A stretch of 64,000 bases of DNA from positions 2,068,501 to 2,132,500 of the forward strand of contig NZ_RBXD01000001.1 of assembly GCF_003634825.1 (NCBI RefSeq), given 5' to 3'. A program made the position numbers and the translations under genes. This document shows positions 42,309 to 50,508 of the stretch, piece after piece. The stretch's first letter is position 1; each line of letters begins with the position of its first letter. Under the pieces are notes generated by a model that searched no databases, was not told the origin of the DNA, and saw only the letters and a list, made by a program, of their open reading frames with translations. Origin of the DNA: Flavobacterium sp. 123. GTDB taxonomy: Bacteria; Bacteroidota; Bacteroidia; Flavobacteriales; Flavobacteriaceae.

Positions 42309-44159
42309 ATGTCGAGTATTATTCAATTACTTCCTGATCATGTTGCCAATCAAATTGCCGCTGGAGAAGTCGTACAAAGACCTGCTTCAGTTGTAAAAGA
42401 ATTACTGGAAAATGCTGTTGATGCTAGAGCAACTGATATCAAGTTAATTATAAAAGATGCAGGAAAATCTTTGATACAGGTTATTGATAATGGATTAGGG
42501 ATGAGTGTTACGGATGCACGTTTGTGTTTTGAACGTCATGCCACTTCCAAAATTCGTCAAGCGGAAGATTTATTCTCTTTGCATACCAAAGGATTTCGTG
42601 GGGAAGCGTTGGCATCTATAGCCGCAATTGCGCATATCGAAATGAAAACCAAACAAGATCAAGAAGAACTTGGTACGCATATCATTATTGAAGGAAGTAA
42701 GTTTGTTTCTCAAGAAGTTGCCGTTTTGCCAAAAGGAACTTCTTTTGCAGTTAAGAATTTGTTTTTTAATATTCCTGCTCGCCGTAACTTTTTGAAATCA
42801 GATATTGTAGAATATAAACATGTTATTGATGAGTTTCAACGGGTCGCTTTGGCTCACCCAAAAATTCATTTTACATTTTACCACAACGGCAGCGATATGT
42901 TTAATTTGCCACCTTCTACTTTGCGTCAACGAATTGTCAATATTTTTTCGGGTAAAACCAATGAAAAATTAGTTCCTGTTCAGGAAGAAACAGAAATAGT
43001 TGCTATTCAAGGATTTGTTAGTAAACCTGAATTCGCGAAGAAGAACCGTGGGGAGCAATTTTTCTTTGTAAACGACCGTTTTATAAAAAGTGGTTATTTG
43101 CATCATGCCGTTATGGCGGCTTATGATGGGATTTTGAAAGATGGGGCACAACCTAGTTATTTTTTATATTTAACGGTACCACCTAATACTATTGATATCA
43201 ATATCCATCCTACTAAAACCGAAATTAAGTTTGATGATGAGCAGGCGTTATATGCAATTTTGAGAGCATCAATTAAACATAGTTTGGGTCAGTTTAATGT
43301 AGCGCCAGTTTTAGATTTTGATAGAGATGCTAATTTAGATACGCCTTACCATTATAAAGATTTAGAAGGTGAAACGCCTACTATTCAGGTTAATAGGGAT
43401 TTTAATCCATTTTCGGAGGAAAAACCTAGTAAACAATTTTCTAGTTATAAAAAACCAGAACCAACTGCTAGTTGGGAAAGTTTGTACGTGGGTTTAAAGC
43501 ACGATACTGAAACCTTCTCTGCAAAAAGCGATTTTACCTTTACAAATGAAGAAATAACATCTTCTTTATTTAACGATGAAGAAGTTGAACAAGTGGTACA
43601 CAAAACATATCAAATTCATAAAAAATATATTGTTTCTCCTATAAAATCAGGAATGGTTATTGTAGACCAACAACGGGCACATCAGCGCGTTTTGTATGAA
43701 CAGTTTTTAGTGAGTATGACCGTTCATCAAGCTTCAAGCCAACAGTTATTGTTTCCGTTGAATTTGTTTTTTTCGACTAATGAAATGGAATTAATTGCTG
43801 AATTACAGCTTTCGTTAATGAATACTGGATTTGTATTTGAAGAAAGTATGGCTGATCATGTTGTTATTTCAGGCATTCCAGTAAATGTAACTGAAAGCGA
43901 AGTTTCTATAGTTTTAGAACAATTGTTAAGCGATTTGCAAGATGGAATACCAGAAAGTAGTTTCAGCCAAAACGACACAATTGCTAAATCAATGGCAAAA
44001 AGTTTGGCGGTTAAAACAGGTACTTATTTAACAGAAAAAGAACAGGAGAATTTGGTAAATGGGCTTTTTGCTTGTAAAGATCCAAATGTTTCCCCATTTC
44101 AAAAACCAACTTTCATAACGATGCGTGTGGAAGATTTAGATAAAAAATTTGCAATATGA
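42309..44159 (+). CDS. mutL: DNA mismatch repair protein MutL
   Basis: A 616-residue mismatch repair protein. The GHKL ATPase is complete: QIAAGEVVQRPASVVKELLENAVDA (two adjoining blocks), DNGLGM, RHATSKI and KGFRGEALASI. The C-terminal dimerisation domain is about 425-616. The site that carries DQHA(x)2E(x)4E in endonuclease-proficient MutL reads DQQRAHQRVLYE (453-464), with His, Ala and the first Glu replaced. The C-terminal CPHGRP motif is also absent (CKDPNVSPFQKPTF instead). Nicking activity therefore looks lost or altered. The stop overlaps the rhomboid start (ATGA). Confidence 0.95.
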   Translation: MSSIIQLLPDHVANQIAAGEVVQRPASVVKELLENAVDARATDIKLIIKDAGKSLIQVIDNGLGMSVTDARLCFERHATSKIRQAEDLFSLHTKGFRGEALASIAAIAHIEMKTKQDQEELGTHIIIEGSKFVSQEVAVLPKGTSFAVKNLFFNIPARRNFLKSDIVEYKHVIDEFQRVALAHPKIHFTFYHNGSDMFNLPPSTLRQRIVNIFSGKTNEKLVPVQEETEIVAIQGFVSKPEFAKKNRGEQFFFVNDRFIKSGYLHHAVMAAYDGILKDGAQPSYFLYLTVPPNTIDINIHPTKTEIKFDDEQALYAILRASIKHSLGQFNVAPVLDFDRDANLDTPYHYKDLEGETPTIQVNRDFNPFSEEKPSKQFSSYKKPEPTASWESLYVGLKHDTETFSAKSDFTFTNEEITSSLFNDEEVEQVVHKTYQIHKKYIVSPIKSGMVIVDQQRAHQRVLYEQFLVSMTVHQASSQQLLFPLNLFFSTNEMELIAELQLSLMNTGFVFEESMADHVVISGIPVNVTESEVSIVLEQLLSDLQDGIPESSFSQNDTIAKSMAKSLAVKTGTYLTEKEQENLVNGLFACKDPNVSPFQKPTFITMRVEDLDKKFAI

Positions 44160-44905
44160 GAAATGTAACCGAAACGGTAAAACAATTAATTATTATTAAT
44201 ATTTTGTTTTTTGTAGGGACACTAGCTATAGGAGATTCAGCCTATAGAATATTAGCTTTATATTTTCCTGAAAGCCCTGATTTTAAATTTTGGCAACCTA
44301 TAACTCACATGTTTATGCATGGGGGATTTATGCATATTTTCTTTAATATGTTTGCACTATATTCTTTTGGGTCTGCTTTGGAACATTTTTGGGGAGCTAA
44401 AAAATTCTTATTTTTCTATATTTCTTGTGGTTTAGGTGCTGCTTTGGTGAATACAGCTATAAACTATTATTATTTTCAAGAAGGGTTGAATACATTGATG
44501 GCAAATGGATTTCCTAGAGCAGAAATTTTACAAGTTTTAAGCGAAGGAAAAATCAATACCAAATGGCAAGAACTTTTATCAGTTTCTGACTTTCAAAATT
44601 TCACCTCGGCTTATCTTGGTTCGGTAGTAGGAGCTTCAGGAGCCATTTACGGTGTGATAGTAGCATTTGCTTTTATGTTTCCAAATGCTGAATTAGCATT
44701 AATGTTTGTGCCAATTCCTATAAAAGCGAAGTATTTTGTCCCAGGATTAGTTCTTATCGATTTGTATTTAGGAGTGTCGGGAGGTGAATCTATTTTTGGA
44801 GGTGGGGGAATTGCCCATTTCGCTCATGTTGGAGGCGCTTTATTTGGGTTTATTATTATGTGGTATTGGAAGAAAAATCAATTCAATAGAAATCGTTGGA
44901 ATTAA
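44156..44905 (+). CDS. Rhomboid intramembrane serine protease (first of two)
   Basis: A 249-residue multi-pass protein. Rhomboid landmarks are HMFMHGGFMHIFFNMFALYSFG (about 51-72), the catalytic serine Ser161 in GASGAIYG and the catalytic His224 in HFAHVGGALFGF. A six-helix core is predicted, plus an insertion of about 50 residues between helices (NYYYFQEGLN to SDFQNFTSAY). It cleaves within or near transmembrane segments; substrates are unknown. It overlaps mutL by 4 bp, so translation is coupled. Confidence 0.93.
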   Translation: MRNVTETVKQLIIINILFFVGTLAIGDSAYRILALYFPESPDFKFWQPITHMFMHGGFMHIFFNMFALYSFGSALEHFWGAKKFLFFYISCGLGAALVNTAINYYYFQEGLNTLMANGFPRAEILQVLSEGKINTKWQELLSVSDFQNFTSAYLGSVVGASGAIYGVIVAFAFMFPNAELALMFVPIPIKAKYFVPGLVLIDLYLGVSGGESIFGGGGIAHFAHVGGALFGFIIMWYWKKNQFNRNRWN

Positions 44906-44933
44906 TCAGAAGTTCTAAATATTAAATTAGATT

Positions 44934-45797
44934 ATGGGTATTATTGATGATTTAAAATTGCAATATAAATTAGGAGGAATAGCTTTTAGGTTAATCTTCT
45001 GGAATGTAATATGCTTCTTAGTTTCATTGGTGTTTTTTTATCAATTTAAGAGTGGTGTTTTTGATTTTCCCAATTGGATTGCTTTATCATCTGAACCAGC
45101 TATTTTTATTACTAAACCATGGACTTTATTGACCTATGCTTTTTTTCATTACGGTTTTGGCCATTTGTTTTTTAATATGTTGGTTCTGAATTTTTCAAGT
45201 ACTTTGTTTTTGACTTTTTTTACACCGAAACAATATTTAGGTTTGTATTTGCTAAGTGCTTTTTTTTCTGGAATATGCTTCGTGTTAGGATTTTATTTTT
45301 TTAATCTAAGTGCTTCCATTATAGGGGCTTCGGCGGCAATTATGGCTATTTTAGTTGCTACAACCACATATAGCCCACTTATGAATGTCCGACTTTTGAT
45401 TATTGGGAATGTAAAATTGTGGCACATAACACTTGTTATTCTTGTCATTGATTTAATGCAATTTAGATTAGAAAATACAGGAGGACATATTTCTCATATA
45501 TCGGGTGCTTTTTTTGGTTTTATTTTTATTAAATTGCTACAAAATGGAATTGATTTAAGTAATATAGTGACGAATATAATTAGTTTTGGTTCTAATTTGT
45601 TCAAAAAATCACCATCAACACCATTTAAAAAAGTTCATAAAAATTACCATAAACCTGTAGAAAAAACAGTTTCACGAATTGTTACTAAAGATAAAACGCA
45701 GCAGCAAATTGATGAGATTCTAGATAAAATTAGTCAATCAGGATATGATTGTTTGACAAAAGAAGAGAAAGAATTTTTATTTAAAGCAGGCAAATAA
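44934..45797 (+). CDS. Rhomboid intramembrane serine protease (second of two)
   Basis: A 287-residue rhomboid-family protein following the first by 28 bp. It retains FHYGFGHLFFNMLVLNF, a serine in GASAAIMA (Ser133; Ala replaces the usual second Gly of GxSG) and His188 in GGHISHISGAFFGF. A ~75-residue charged cytoplasmic tail (from about 213) ends DEILDKISQSGYDCLTKEEK-EFLFKAGK, the small C-terminal helical module common on Bacteroidota rhomboids. Probably active, since both dyad residues are present. The two copies are clearly diverged rather than recent duplicates. Confidence 0.9.
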   Translation: MGIIDDLKLQYKLGGIAFRLIFWNVICFLVSLVFFYQFKSGVFDFPNWIALSSEPAIFITKPWTLLTYAFFHYGFGHLFFNMLVLNFSSTLFLTFFTPKQYLGLYLLSAFFSGICFVLGFYFFNLSASIIGASAAIMAILVATTTYSPLMNVRLLIIGNVKLWHITLVILVIDLMQFRLENTGGHISHISGAFFGFIFIKLLQNGIDLSNIVTNIISFGSNLFKKSPSTPFKKVHKNYHKPVEKTVSRIVTKDKTQQQIDEILDKISQSGYDCLTKEEKEFLFKAGK

Positions 45798-45826
45798 TCA
45801 GCGAATGCTGAATTAAAAAAGAAAAG

Positions 45827-46873
45827 ATGAAAAACCTCTCATGGTTTAATAAAGGAATGTTTTTTTTGAATATAGTTTTGACTGTATTGACTTTCAGTGC
45901 CTATCTTTTACCTTTTCTTGCTCCCAAAGCTTTTCCTTTATTGTCAGTTCTAACCTTGTTTATGCCGTTGTTTTTTATATTTAATGGCTTGTTTTTTATC
46001 TATTGGGCATTTCAATTCAAAAAGAGAATGATTTTGTCTGGATTAGTTCTTTTGATGGGGATTACTTTCATTAATAAATTCTACAAGTTTTCTGCCAAAG
46101 ATTTCCCGCAAAGCGAAAAAGATTTTACCGTAATGAGCTATAATGTGCGCTTATTTAACGTGTTTAAATGGTTAGATAGAGATAATGTACCATCAGAAAT
46201 TTTGACTTTTATAAATGATAAAAATCCTGATATACTTTGTATACAAGAATATTCTTCGTCAGCCAATATCGATTTGAAAGTTTACAGTCATAAATATATA
46301 TTTATGGGAGGTAACCAAATTAAAACTGGGCAGGCAATTTTTTCTAAATTCCCCATTATAAATGAGGGAAATATTGTTTTTCCAAACTCTAATAATAATG
46401 TAATCTTTGCTGATATTAAGCGTGGTAAAGAAATTATTAGAGTCTATAATATGCATTTGCAATCTATAAAGATTTCGCCTGATGTCAATGAAATCAATGA
46501 TAATATTGATGCTATTAATCAGCAAAAATCTCAAATGTTGTTTAATAGAATTAGTAAAGCGTTTAAGCAACAACAGCAACAGGCAGAAATTTTTAAAGAA
46601 CACAAAAAAGGTTGCACGTATCCCTTAATTATTTGTGGAGATATGAATAATAGTGCCTTTTCGTATGTGTATAGAAATATTAAAGGAAAATTAAAAGATT
46701 GTTTTGAAGAAGCTGGAAAGGGCTTTGGCGCAACGTATAAGTTTAAGTATTATCCTGCTAGAATTGATTACATTTTTGCTGATGAAAAAATGAAGGTTAA
46801 ATCATTTGAGAGTTTTCCAGAATTTGTCAATTCAGATCATTATCCTATTATGACTAAATTAGCCTTTGAATAG
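45827..46873 (+). CDS. Membrane-anchored endonuclease/exonuclease/phosphatase family protein
   Basis: A 348-residue protein. Three N-terminal helices (about 10-85) anchor it, and the rest is an EEP (DNase I-like) domain. The metal and catalytic motifs are MSYNVRLFN, DILCIQEYSS (Glu ligand), VYNMHLQS, ICGDMNNSAFS (Asp/Asn) and NSDHYPIMTKL (Asp-His). The family hydrolyses phosphodiesters in nucleic acids, inositol phosphates or lipids; the substrate here is undetermined. It is the last gene of the mutL unit and converges on wbqC with only 17 bp between stops. Confidence 0.9.
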   Translation: MKNLSWFNKGMFFLNIVLTVLTFSAYLLPFLAPKAFPLLSVLTLFMPLFFIFNGLFFIYWAFQFKKRMILSGLVLLMGITFINKFYKFSAKDFPQSEKDFTVMSYNVRLFNVFKWLDRDNVPSEILTFINDKNPDILCIQEYSSSANIDLKVYSHKYIFMGGNQIKTGQAIFSKFPIINEGNIVFPNSNNNVIFADIKRGKEIIRVYNMHLQSIKISPDVNEINDNIDAINQQKSQMLFNRISKAFKQQQQQAEIFKEHKKGCTYPLIICGDMNNSAFSYVYRNIKGKLKDCFEEAGKGFGATYKFKYYPARIDYIFADEKMKVKSFESFPEFVNSDHYPIMTKLAFE

Positions 46874-46890
46874 AAGTAGTAATACTTTTT

Positions 46891-47511
46891 TTAGCTTATT
46901 TTTTGACTTTTTAAATAATCCAAAGCAAACTTTCCTTCATTGAAAAGTAAGTCCAAAACGCTAAGATTATTGATGAATCCATATTTGTCATCAAAAACTT
47001 GAGTATAGCTTTCAAATACGGAAGTGTCTTTTTTTCCATTTGCCAAAAACCTAAAATCTGTAACTTTATTAGCATCTACTTCATGAAAGTATTCTACAGT
47101 AGTTTTATAATCCAATTTAAGCCTCATGGATTTTGTAATAAAGTCTAAAGTTTCAAAATTCAGATCCAATAAAAAATTATGTTTTTTTTCGAAAATTGGA
47201 CGAATGTCGTCTTCAAAATATTCAAAAAATGGAGAGCTTCTATAGGCTGCTTCTAATGATTTAAAATGTTGTTTTTGCCAATCAAAATCATTTTCTATTT
47301 GAATGTCTTTTGTTTTCTGATGGCTTAATTTGGAATGCTTTACAGGTATATTTAATAACTGAATTCCATTTGGACTATAAATATAAGTACGATTTCGATT
47401 GGTTTGTTTCTGAAAATTATCTTCAATTTCAAAGGTAATTTCTTCAGATTGTGCCATCGCAACAAAATGACTAATGGAAGGAAAATAGGTAGGGTGGAGT
47501 AGTGTATTCAT
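46891..47511 (-). CDS. wbqC: WbqC family protein
   Basis: A 206-residue protein beginning LLHPTYFPSISHFVAMAQ and containing FQKQTNRNRTYIYSPNGIQLLNIPV and the block AAYRSSPFFEYFEDDIRPIFE. These are diagnostic for the WbqC-like family, whose namesake lies in an O-antigen cluster but whose reaction is unknown. In Bacteroidota it is usually found, as here, downstream of the signal peptidase gene. It may be an enzyme using a nucleotide or thioester substrate; nothing in the sequence proves this. A 17-bp-arm hairpin leader lies before its start. Confidence 0.88.
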   Translation of the reverse strand: MNTLLHPTYFPSISHFVAMAQSEEITFEIEDNFQKQTNRNRTYIYSPNGIQLLNIPVKHSKLSHQKTKDIQIENDFDWQKQHFKSLEAAYRSSPFFEYFEDDIRPIFEKKHNFLLDLNFETLDFITKSMRLKLDYKTTVEYFHEVDANKVTDFRFLANGKKDTSVFESYTQVFDDKYGFINNLSVLDLLFNEGKFALDYLKSQKIS

Positions 47512-47521
47512 TTTTTAATTG

Positions 47522-47560
47522 GTTTAAAGTTTAAGGTTGTTGAAACCTTAAACTTTAAAC
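47522..47560 (-). repeat. Perfect 17-bp hairpin between lepB and wbqC (leader repeat family)
   Basis: On the reverse strand GTTTAAAGTTTAAGGTT pairs perfectly with AACCTTAAACTTTAAAC around a 5-nt loop (TCAAC). No T tract follows, so it is not an intrinsic terminator. It ends 10 nt before the wbqC ATG. It is the clearest copy of the leader family. Confidence 0.85.
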
Positions 47561-47568
47561 ATTTTCAT

Positions 47569-49122
47569 TTAAATTTTTCTCTCTTTTCTTTTTTTCCAAA
47601 AAAACTCGCCAACAAAAAACGCAACTAATCCAAGTAAAAATAATTTGAAATAGGATTGTGGCTGTCCTTCTCCGCTAACAGTTGTAAATAATCTTTCCCA
47701 ACGAATTTTATCTAATCCTTTTGCATTTGAATCAATGCTTAACCAAATAAAAATAGGTTTTCCTACGATGTGATTTTCTGGAACATAACCCCAATAACGA
47801 CTGTCTTCAGAGTTGTGACGGTTGTCACCCATCATCCAATAGTAGTCTTGTTTGAAAGTATATGTAGTAGCTACTTTATCATTAATTACTATTTCAGAAC
47901 CATTTACATTCAATTTGTTATCCTCGTAATCTGTAATTATAGTTTTATAGAACGGTAAAGTTTCCATTGTTAAAGCTACAGTTTTACCTTTTTGTGGGAT
48001 GTAAATTGGACCGAAATTATCACGATTCCATTTGTTTATATGAGGAAAAATACCATTTTCAACATCCTTAGAAATGATTCTTTTAACTCCAGTAATTCCA
48101 GGAACATTTTTTAATCTTTCCGCACCAGCTGCAGTTAATGCCGCAATAAATAGGGTGTCTTTTTTTTGATCGTCAATAAATCCTGCACCGTCAGTTATAT
48201 CCATATCTTTAAATAGATATTCAAAATCTATAGGTGTTTTTCCGTCTAAAGCAACTTTGTATGAAAATTGAGGTTTTGCTCTTTCAGGCAAAATCAATTC
48301 TTTACCATTGATATAGACAATACCATCTTTTATTGACAAGCTATCTCCTGGAATACCCACGCAACGTTTTACATAATTTGATTTTTTATCGATAGGTTTA
48401 TCAACTCTTCTTCCAGTATCATCTCTGAATTTGTAAACTGTATCCGCTGGCCAGTTAAAAACGACAATGTCGGTTCTATTTATACTTTGCATAGCAGGAA
48501 GTCTTAAATAAGGTAATTCAGGCCATGTAAGATATGATTTGCGTTTCAAAAAAGGAATAGTGTCGTGTACCATAGGTAATGCTACGGTAGTCATAGGAAC
48601 TCTCGCGCCGTAATTCATTTTACTTACAAATAGAAAATCACCTACTAATAATGACTTTTCTAAAGAAGAGGTAGGAATGGTGTAAGGCTGAATAAAATAG
48701 GTGTGTACTAAAGTGGCTACTATAACAGCAAATAGTAGTGAGCTTACTGTATCTGCTGTTCTGTTCTCTGGCTGTAAACTCCTATCTGTTATATAGTTTA
48801 GCGGTTGGGTATAATTTATATAAAAAATATAAAACCCAAAAGTGAATATCCCTAATAGTGTATCAGTAGTGGTTTTTTTACCAAAACTTCTCAAAGTTTC
48901 TACCCAAATAACTGGAAACATAATCAAGTTGATAATCGGTATAAAAAGGAGTACAGTCCACCAAGTAGGGCGGCCTATTATTTTCATTAAAATAATAGCA
49001 TTGTAAACAGGAATTGCTGCTTCCCAACGCTTTCTTCCTGCGCTTTCATATAATTTCCAAGTTCCTAAAAAGTGAATTACTTGTACTATCAGAAAAAATA
49101 CAAACCATTGATACAGTGTCAT
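47569..49122 (-). CDS. lepB: Signal peptidase I, long Bacteroidota type
   Basis: A 517-residue inner-membrane protease that removes signal peptides from exported proteins. It is much longer than E. coli LepB (324). The N-terminal ~120 residues form three extra helices (a DUF5684-like segment), then a classical transmembrane helix (about 125-145). The catalytic dyad is Ser153 (IPTSSLEKSL; Leu replaces Met) and Lys252 (YVKRCVGIPGD). Box E is MMGDNRHNSEDSRYWG. A large insert lies between boxes D and E. It is embedded in the par-dapB unit. Confidence 0.95.
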   Translation of the reverse strand: MTLYQWFVFFLIVQVIHFLGTWKLYESAGRKRWEAAIPVYNAIILMKIIGRPTWWTVLLFIPIINLIMFPVIWVETLRSFGKKTTTDTLLGIFTFGFYIFYINYTQPLNYITDRSLQPENRTADTVSSLLFAVIVATLVHTYFIQPYTIPTSSLEKSLLVGDFLFVSKMNYGARVPMTTVALPMVHDTIPFLKRKSYLTWPELPYLRLPAMQSINRTDIVVFNWPADTVYKFRDDTGRRVDKPIDKKSNYVKRCVGIPGDSLSIKDGIVYINGKELILPERAKPQFSYKVALDGKTPIDFEYLFKDMDITDGAGFIDDQKKDTLFIAALTAAGAERLKNVPGITGVKRIISKDVENGIFPHINKWNRDNFGPIYIPQKGKTVALTMETLPFYKTIITDYEDNKLNVNGSEIVINDKVATTYTFKQDYYWMMGDNRHNSEDSRYWGYVPENHIVGKPIFIWLSIDSNAKGLDKIRWERLFTTVSGEGQPQSYFKLFLLGLVAFFVGEFFWKKRKERKI

Positions 49123-49130
49123 AATCTTTT

Positions 49131-49174
49131 GTTTAAGGTTTAAAGTTTAAGGTTTTGGGGGATTCACCTCAAAC
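49131..49174 (-). repeat. Hairpin leader repeat upstream of lepB
   Basis: On the reverse strand GTTTGAGGT (49174-49166) can pair, with one G-U, with ACCTTAAAC (49153-49145). CTTTAAACCTTAAAC then runs to 8 nt before the lepB ATG. Confidence 0.6.
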
Positions 49175-49185
49175 GAAAAATAAAT

Positions 49186-49887
49186 TTATTTTAAATTTAA
49201 TACATCTTTCATGCTGTAAATTCCGTGTTTTCCAGCTAACCATTCTGCGGCAATAACGGCACCAAGAGCAAATCCTTCTCTGTTGTGAGCAGTATGTTTA
49301 ATTTCAATAGAGTCTACAACAGATTCGTATGTTACAGTATGTGTACCAGGAACATCTCCAATTCTTTTGGCTTCAATATGAATTTGATTTGGCTCCGCAT
49401 TTTCAAGTGTCCAACTGCTGTAATTACTATTTTCAATTACTCCTTTTGCCAATGATATTGCAGTTCCACTAGGCGCATCAAGTTTTTGTGTATGGTGAAT
49501 TTCTTCCATCTCCACTTTATACGAATCAAATTGTGCCATAATTTTGGCCAAATACTCATTCAGTTCAAAGAAAATATTTACACCTAAGCTGAAATTTGAA
49601 CTAGAAATGAATCCGCCTTTTTTCTCCTTGCAAAGCGCTACCATTTCATCGTAATGTTCTAACCATCCCGTTGTTCCTGAAACTACAGGTACATTTGCAT
49701 GGAAACAGCTTGAAATATTATCAACGGCAGCCATCGGTACACTAAAATCAATCGCTACATCAGCATTTGAAAGTCCTTCGTAAGTGTTGAATTCGTCTTT
49801 TCTTAAAACAATTTCATGTCCTCTTTCGGTTGCAATTCGTTCAATTACTTGACCCATTTTTCCGTATCCTAAAAGCGCAATTTTCAT
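49186..49887 (-). CDS. dapB: 4-hydroxy-tetrahydrodipicolinate reductase
   Basis: A 233-residue NAD(P)H-dependent reductase of lysine/diaminopimelate synthesis, supplying peptidoglycan precursors. The nucleotide-binding loop is LGYGKMGQVIERIA at the start. The catalytic region is EIHHTQKLDAPSGTA with the substrate-binding His pair and Lys. SGTTGW precedes it. It is slightly shorter than E. coli DapB (273), as is common in Bacteroidota. It lies between the DUF5683 gene and lepB on the same strand. Confidence 0.97.
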   Translation of the reverse strand: MKIALLGYGKMGQVIERIATERGHEIVLRKDEFNTYEGLSNADVAIDFSVPMAAVDNISSCFHANVPVVSGTTGWLEHYDEMVALCKEKKGGFISSSNFSLGVNIFFELNEYLAKIMAQFDSYKVEMEEIHHTQKLDAPSGTAISLAKGVIENSNYSSWTLENAEPNQIHIEAKRIGDVPGTHTVTYESVVDSIEIKHTAHNREGFALGAVIAAEWLAGKHGIYSMKDVLNLK

Positions 49888-49947
49888 TTGTTTTTTATTT
49901 TGAATTAAAAAGTATTAGCTATTAAATGAATGGAGTTCATCGAGTAG

Positions 49948-50508
49948 CTAAAAGTTATAATTAAGTGTTAGTCCTAAATTTGTTTTTAATGTTACATCAT
50001 TTGGATAAATAACTGGCTTTACGGACAAATTTTCATTTACATTGAATTGTATTAAAGCTGCATCTACATTAGCATCTAATATATTTAACGCATAAAAAGC
50101 CAATGTCATTAAAGCGGATAAATCCCTATTACGTTGGTAAAATTTCTGTCCAGCAATTAATCGGGTTTTATCTAGATAGCTAAATTTATCATCGGTATAA
50201 CCTTCTAATCTTCGTTTATAGGCATCGCGATATTGATTGTATTTTTTGTTATTGTCAATATAAAAATAAAGACTGGTTCCAATGGCTCCATAAACAAGAG
50301 GAATTTTCCAGTATTTCTTATTGTAAGCTTGACCTAAACCCGGCAAGACAGCGGAATAAAAAGCTGCTTTGGCTGGAGTTAAGGGATCAATATCATTTGA
50401 TTTTAAGGTGTCTTTTGCTACTAGGGCTACCTCTGTTTTTTCTTGTGCAAAAACAGGGATTTTTCCCAAAATGAACAGCATTATACCTATGAAAATTATT
50501 TTATTCAC
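49948..50508 (-). CDS. DUF5683 protein, exported
   Basis: A 186-residue protein with a signal peptide (MNKIIFIGIMLFILGKIPVFAQ). The core has PAKAAFYSAVLPGLGQAYNKKYWKIPLVYGA, the DUF5683 hallmark, with hydrophobic helices. The C-terminus (LKTNLGLTLNYNF) ends in Phe with alternating strands, as outer-membrane proteins often do. The start codon is GTG and overlaps the parB stop by one base (TAGTG), so translation is coupled to parB. Function unknown; it is conserved next to parB and dapB in Bacteroidota. Confidence 0.88.
   Translation of the reverse strand: MNKIIFIGIMLFILGKIPVFAQEKTEVALVAKDTLKSNDIDPLTPAKAAFYSAVLPGLGQAYNKKYWKIPLVYGAIGTSLYFYIDNNKKYNQYRDAYKRRLEGYTDDKFSYLDKTRLIAGQKFYQRNRDLSALMTLAFYALNILDANVDAALIQFNVNENLSVKPVIYPNDVTLKTNLGLTLNYNF

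Noticed and set aside
47522..47560. Intrinsic terminator between lepB and wbqC
   Set aside because: The 17-bp hairpin has no T tract on the coding strand and belongs to the leader repeat family.
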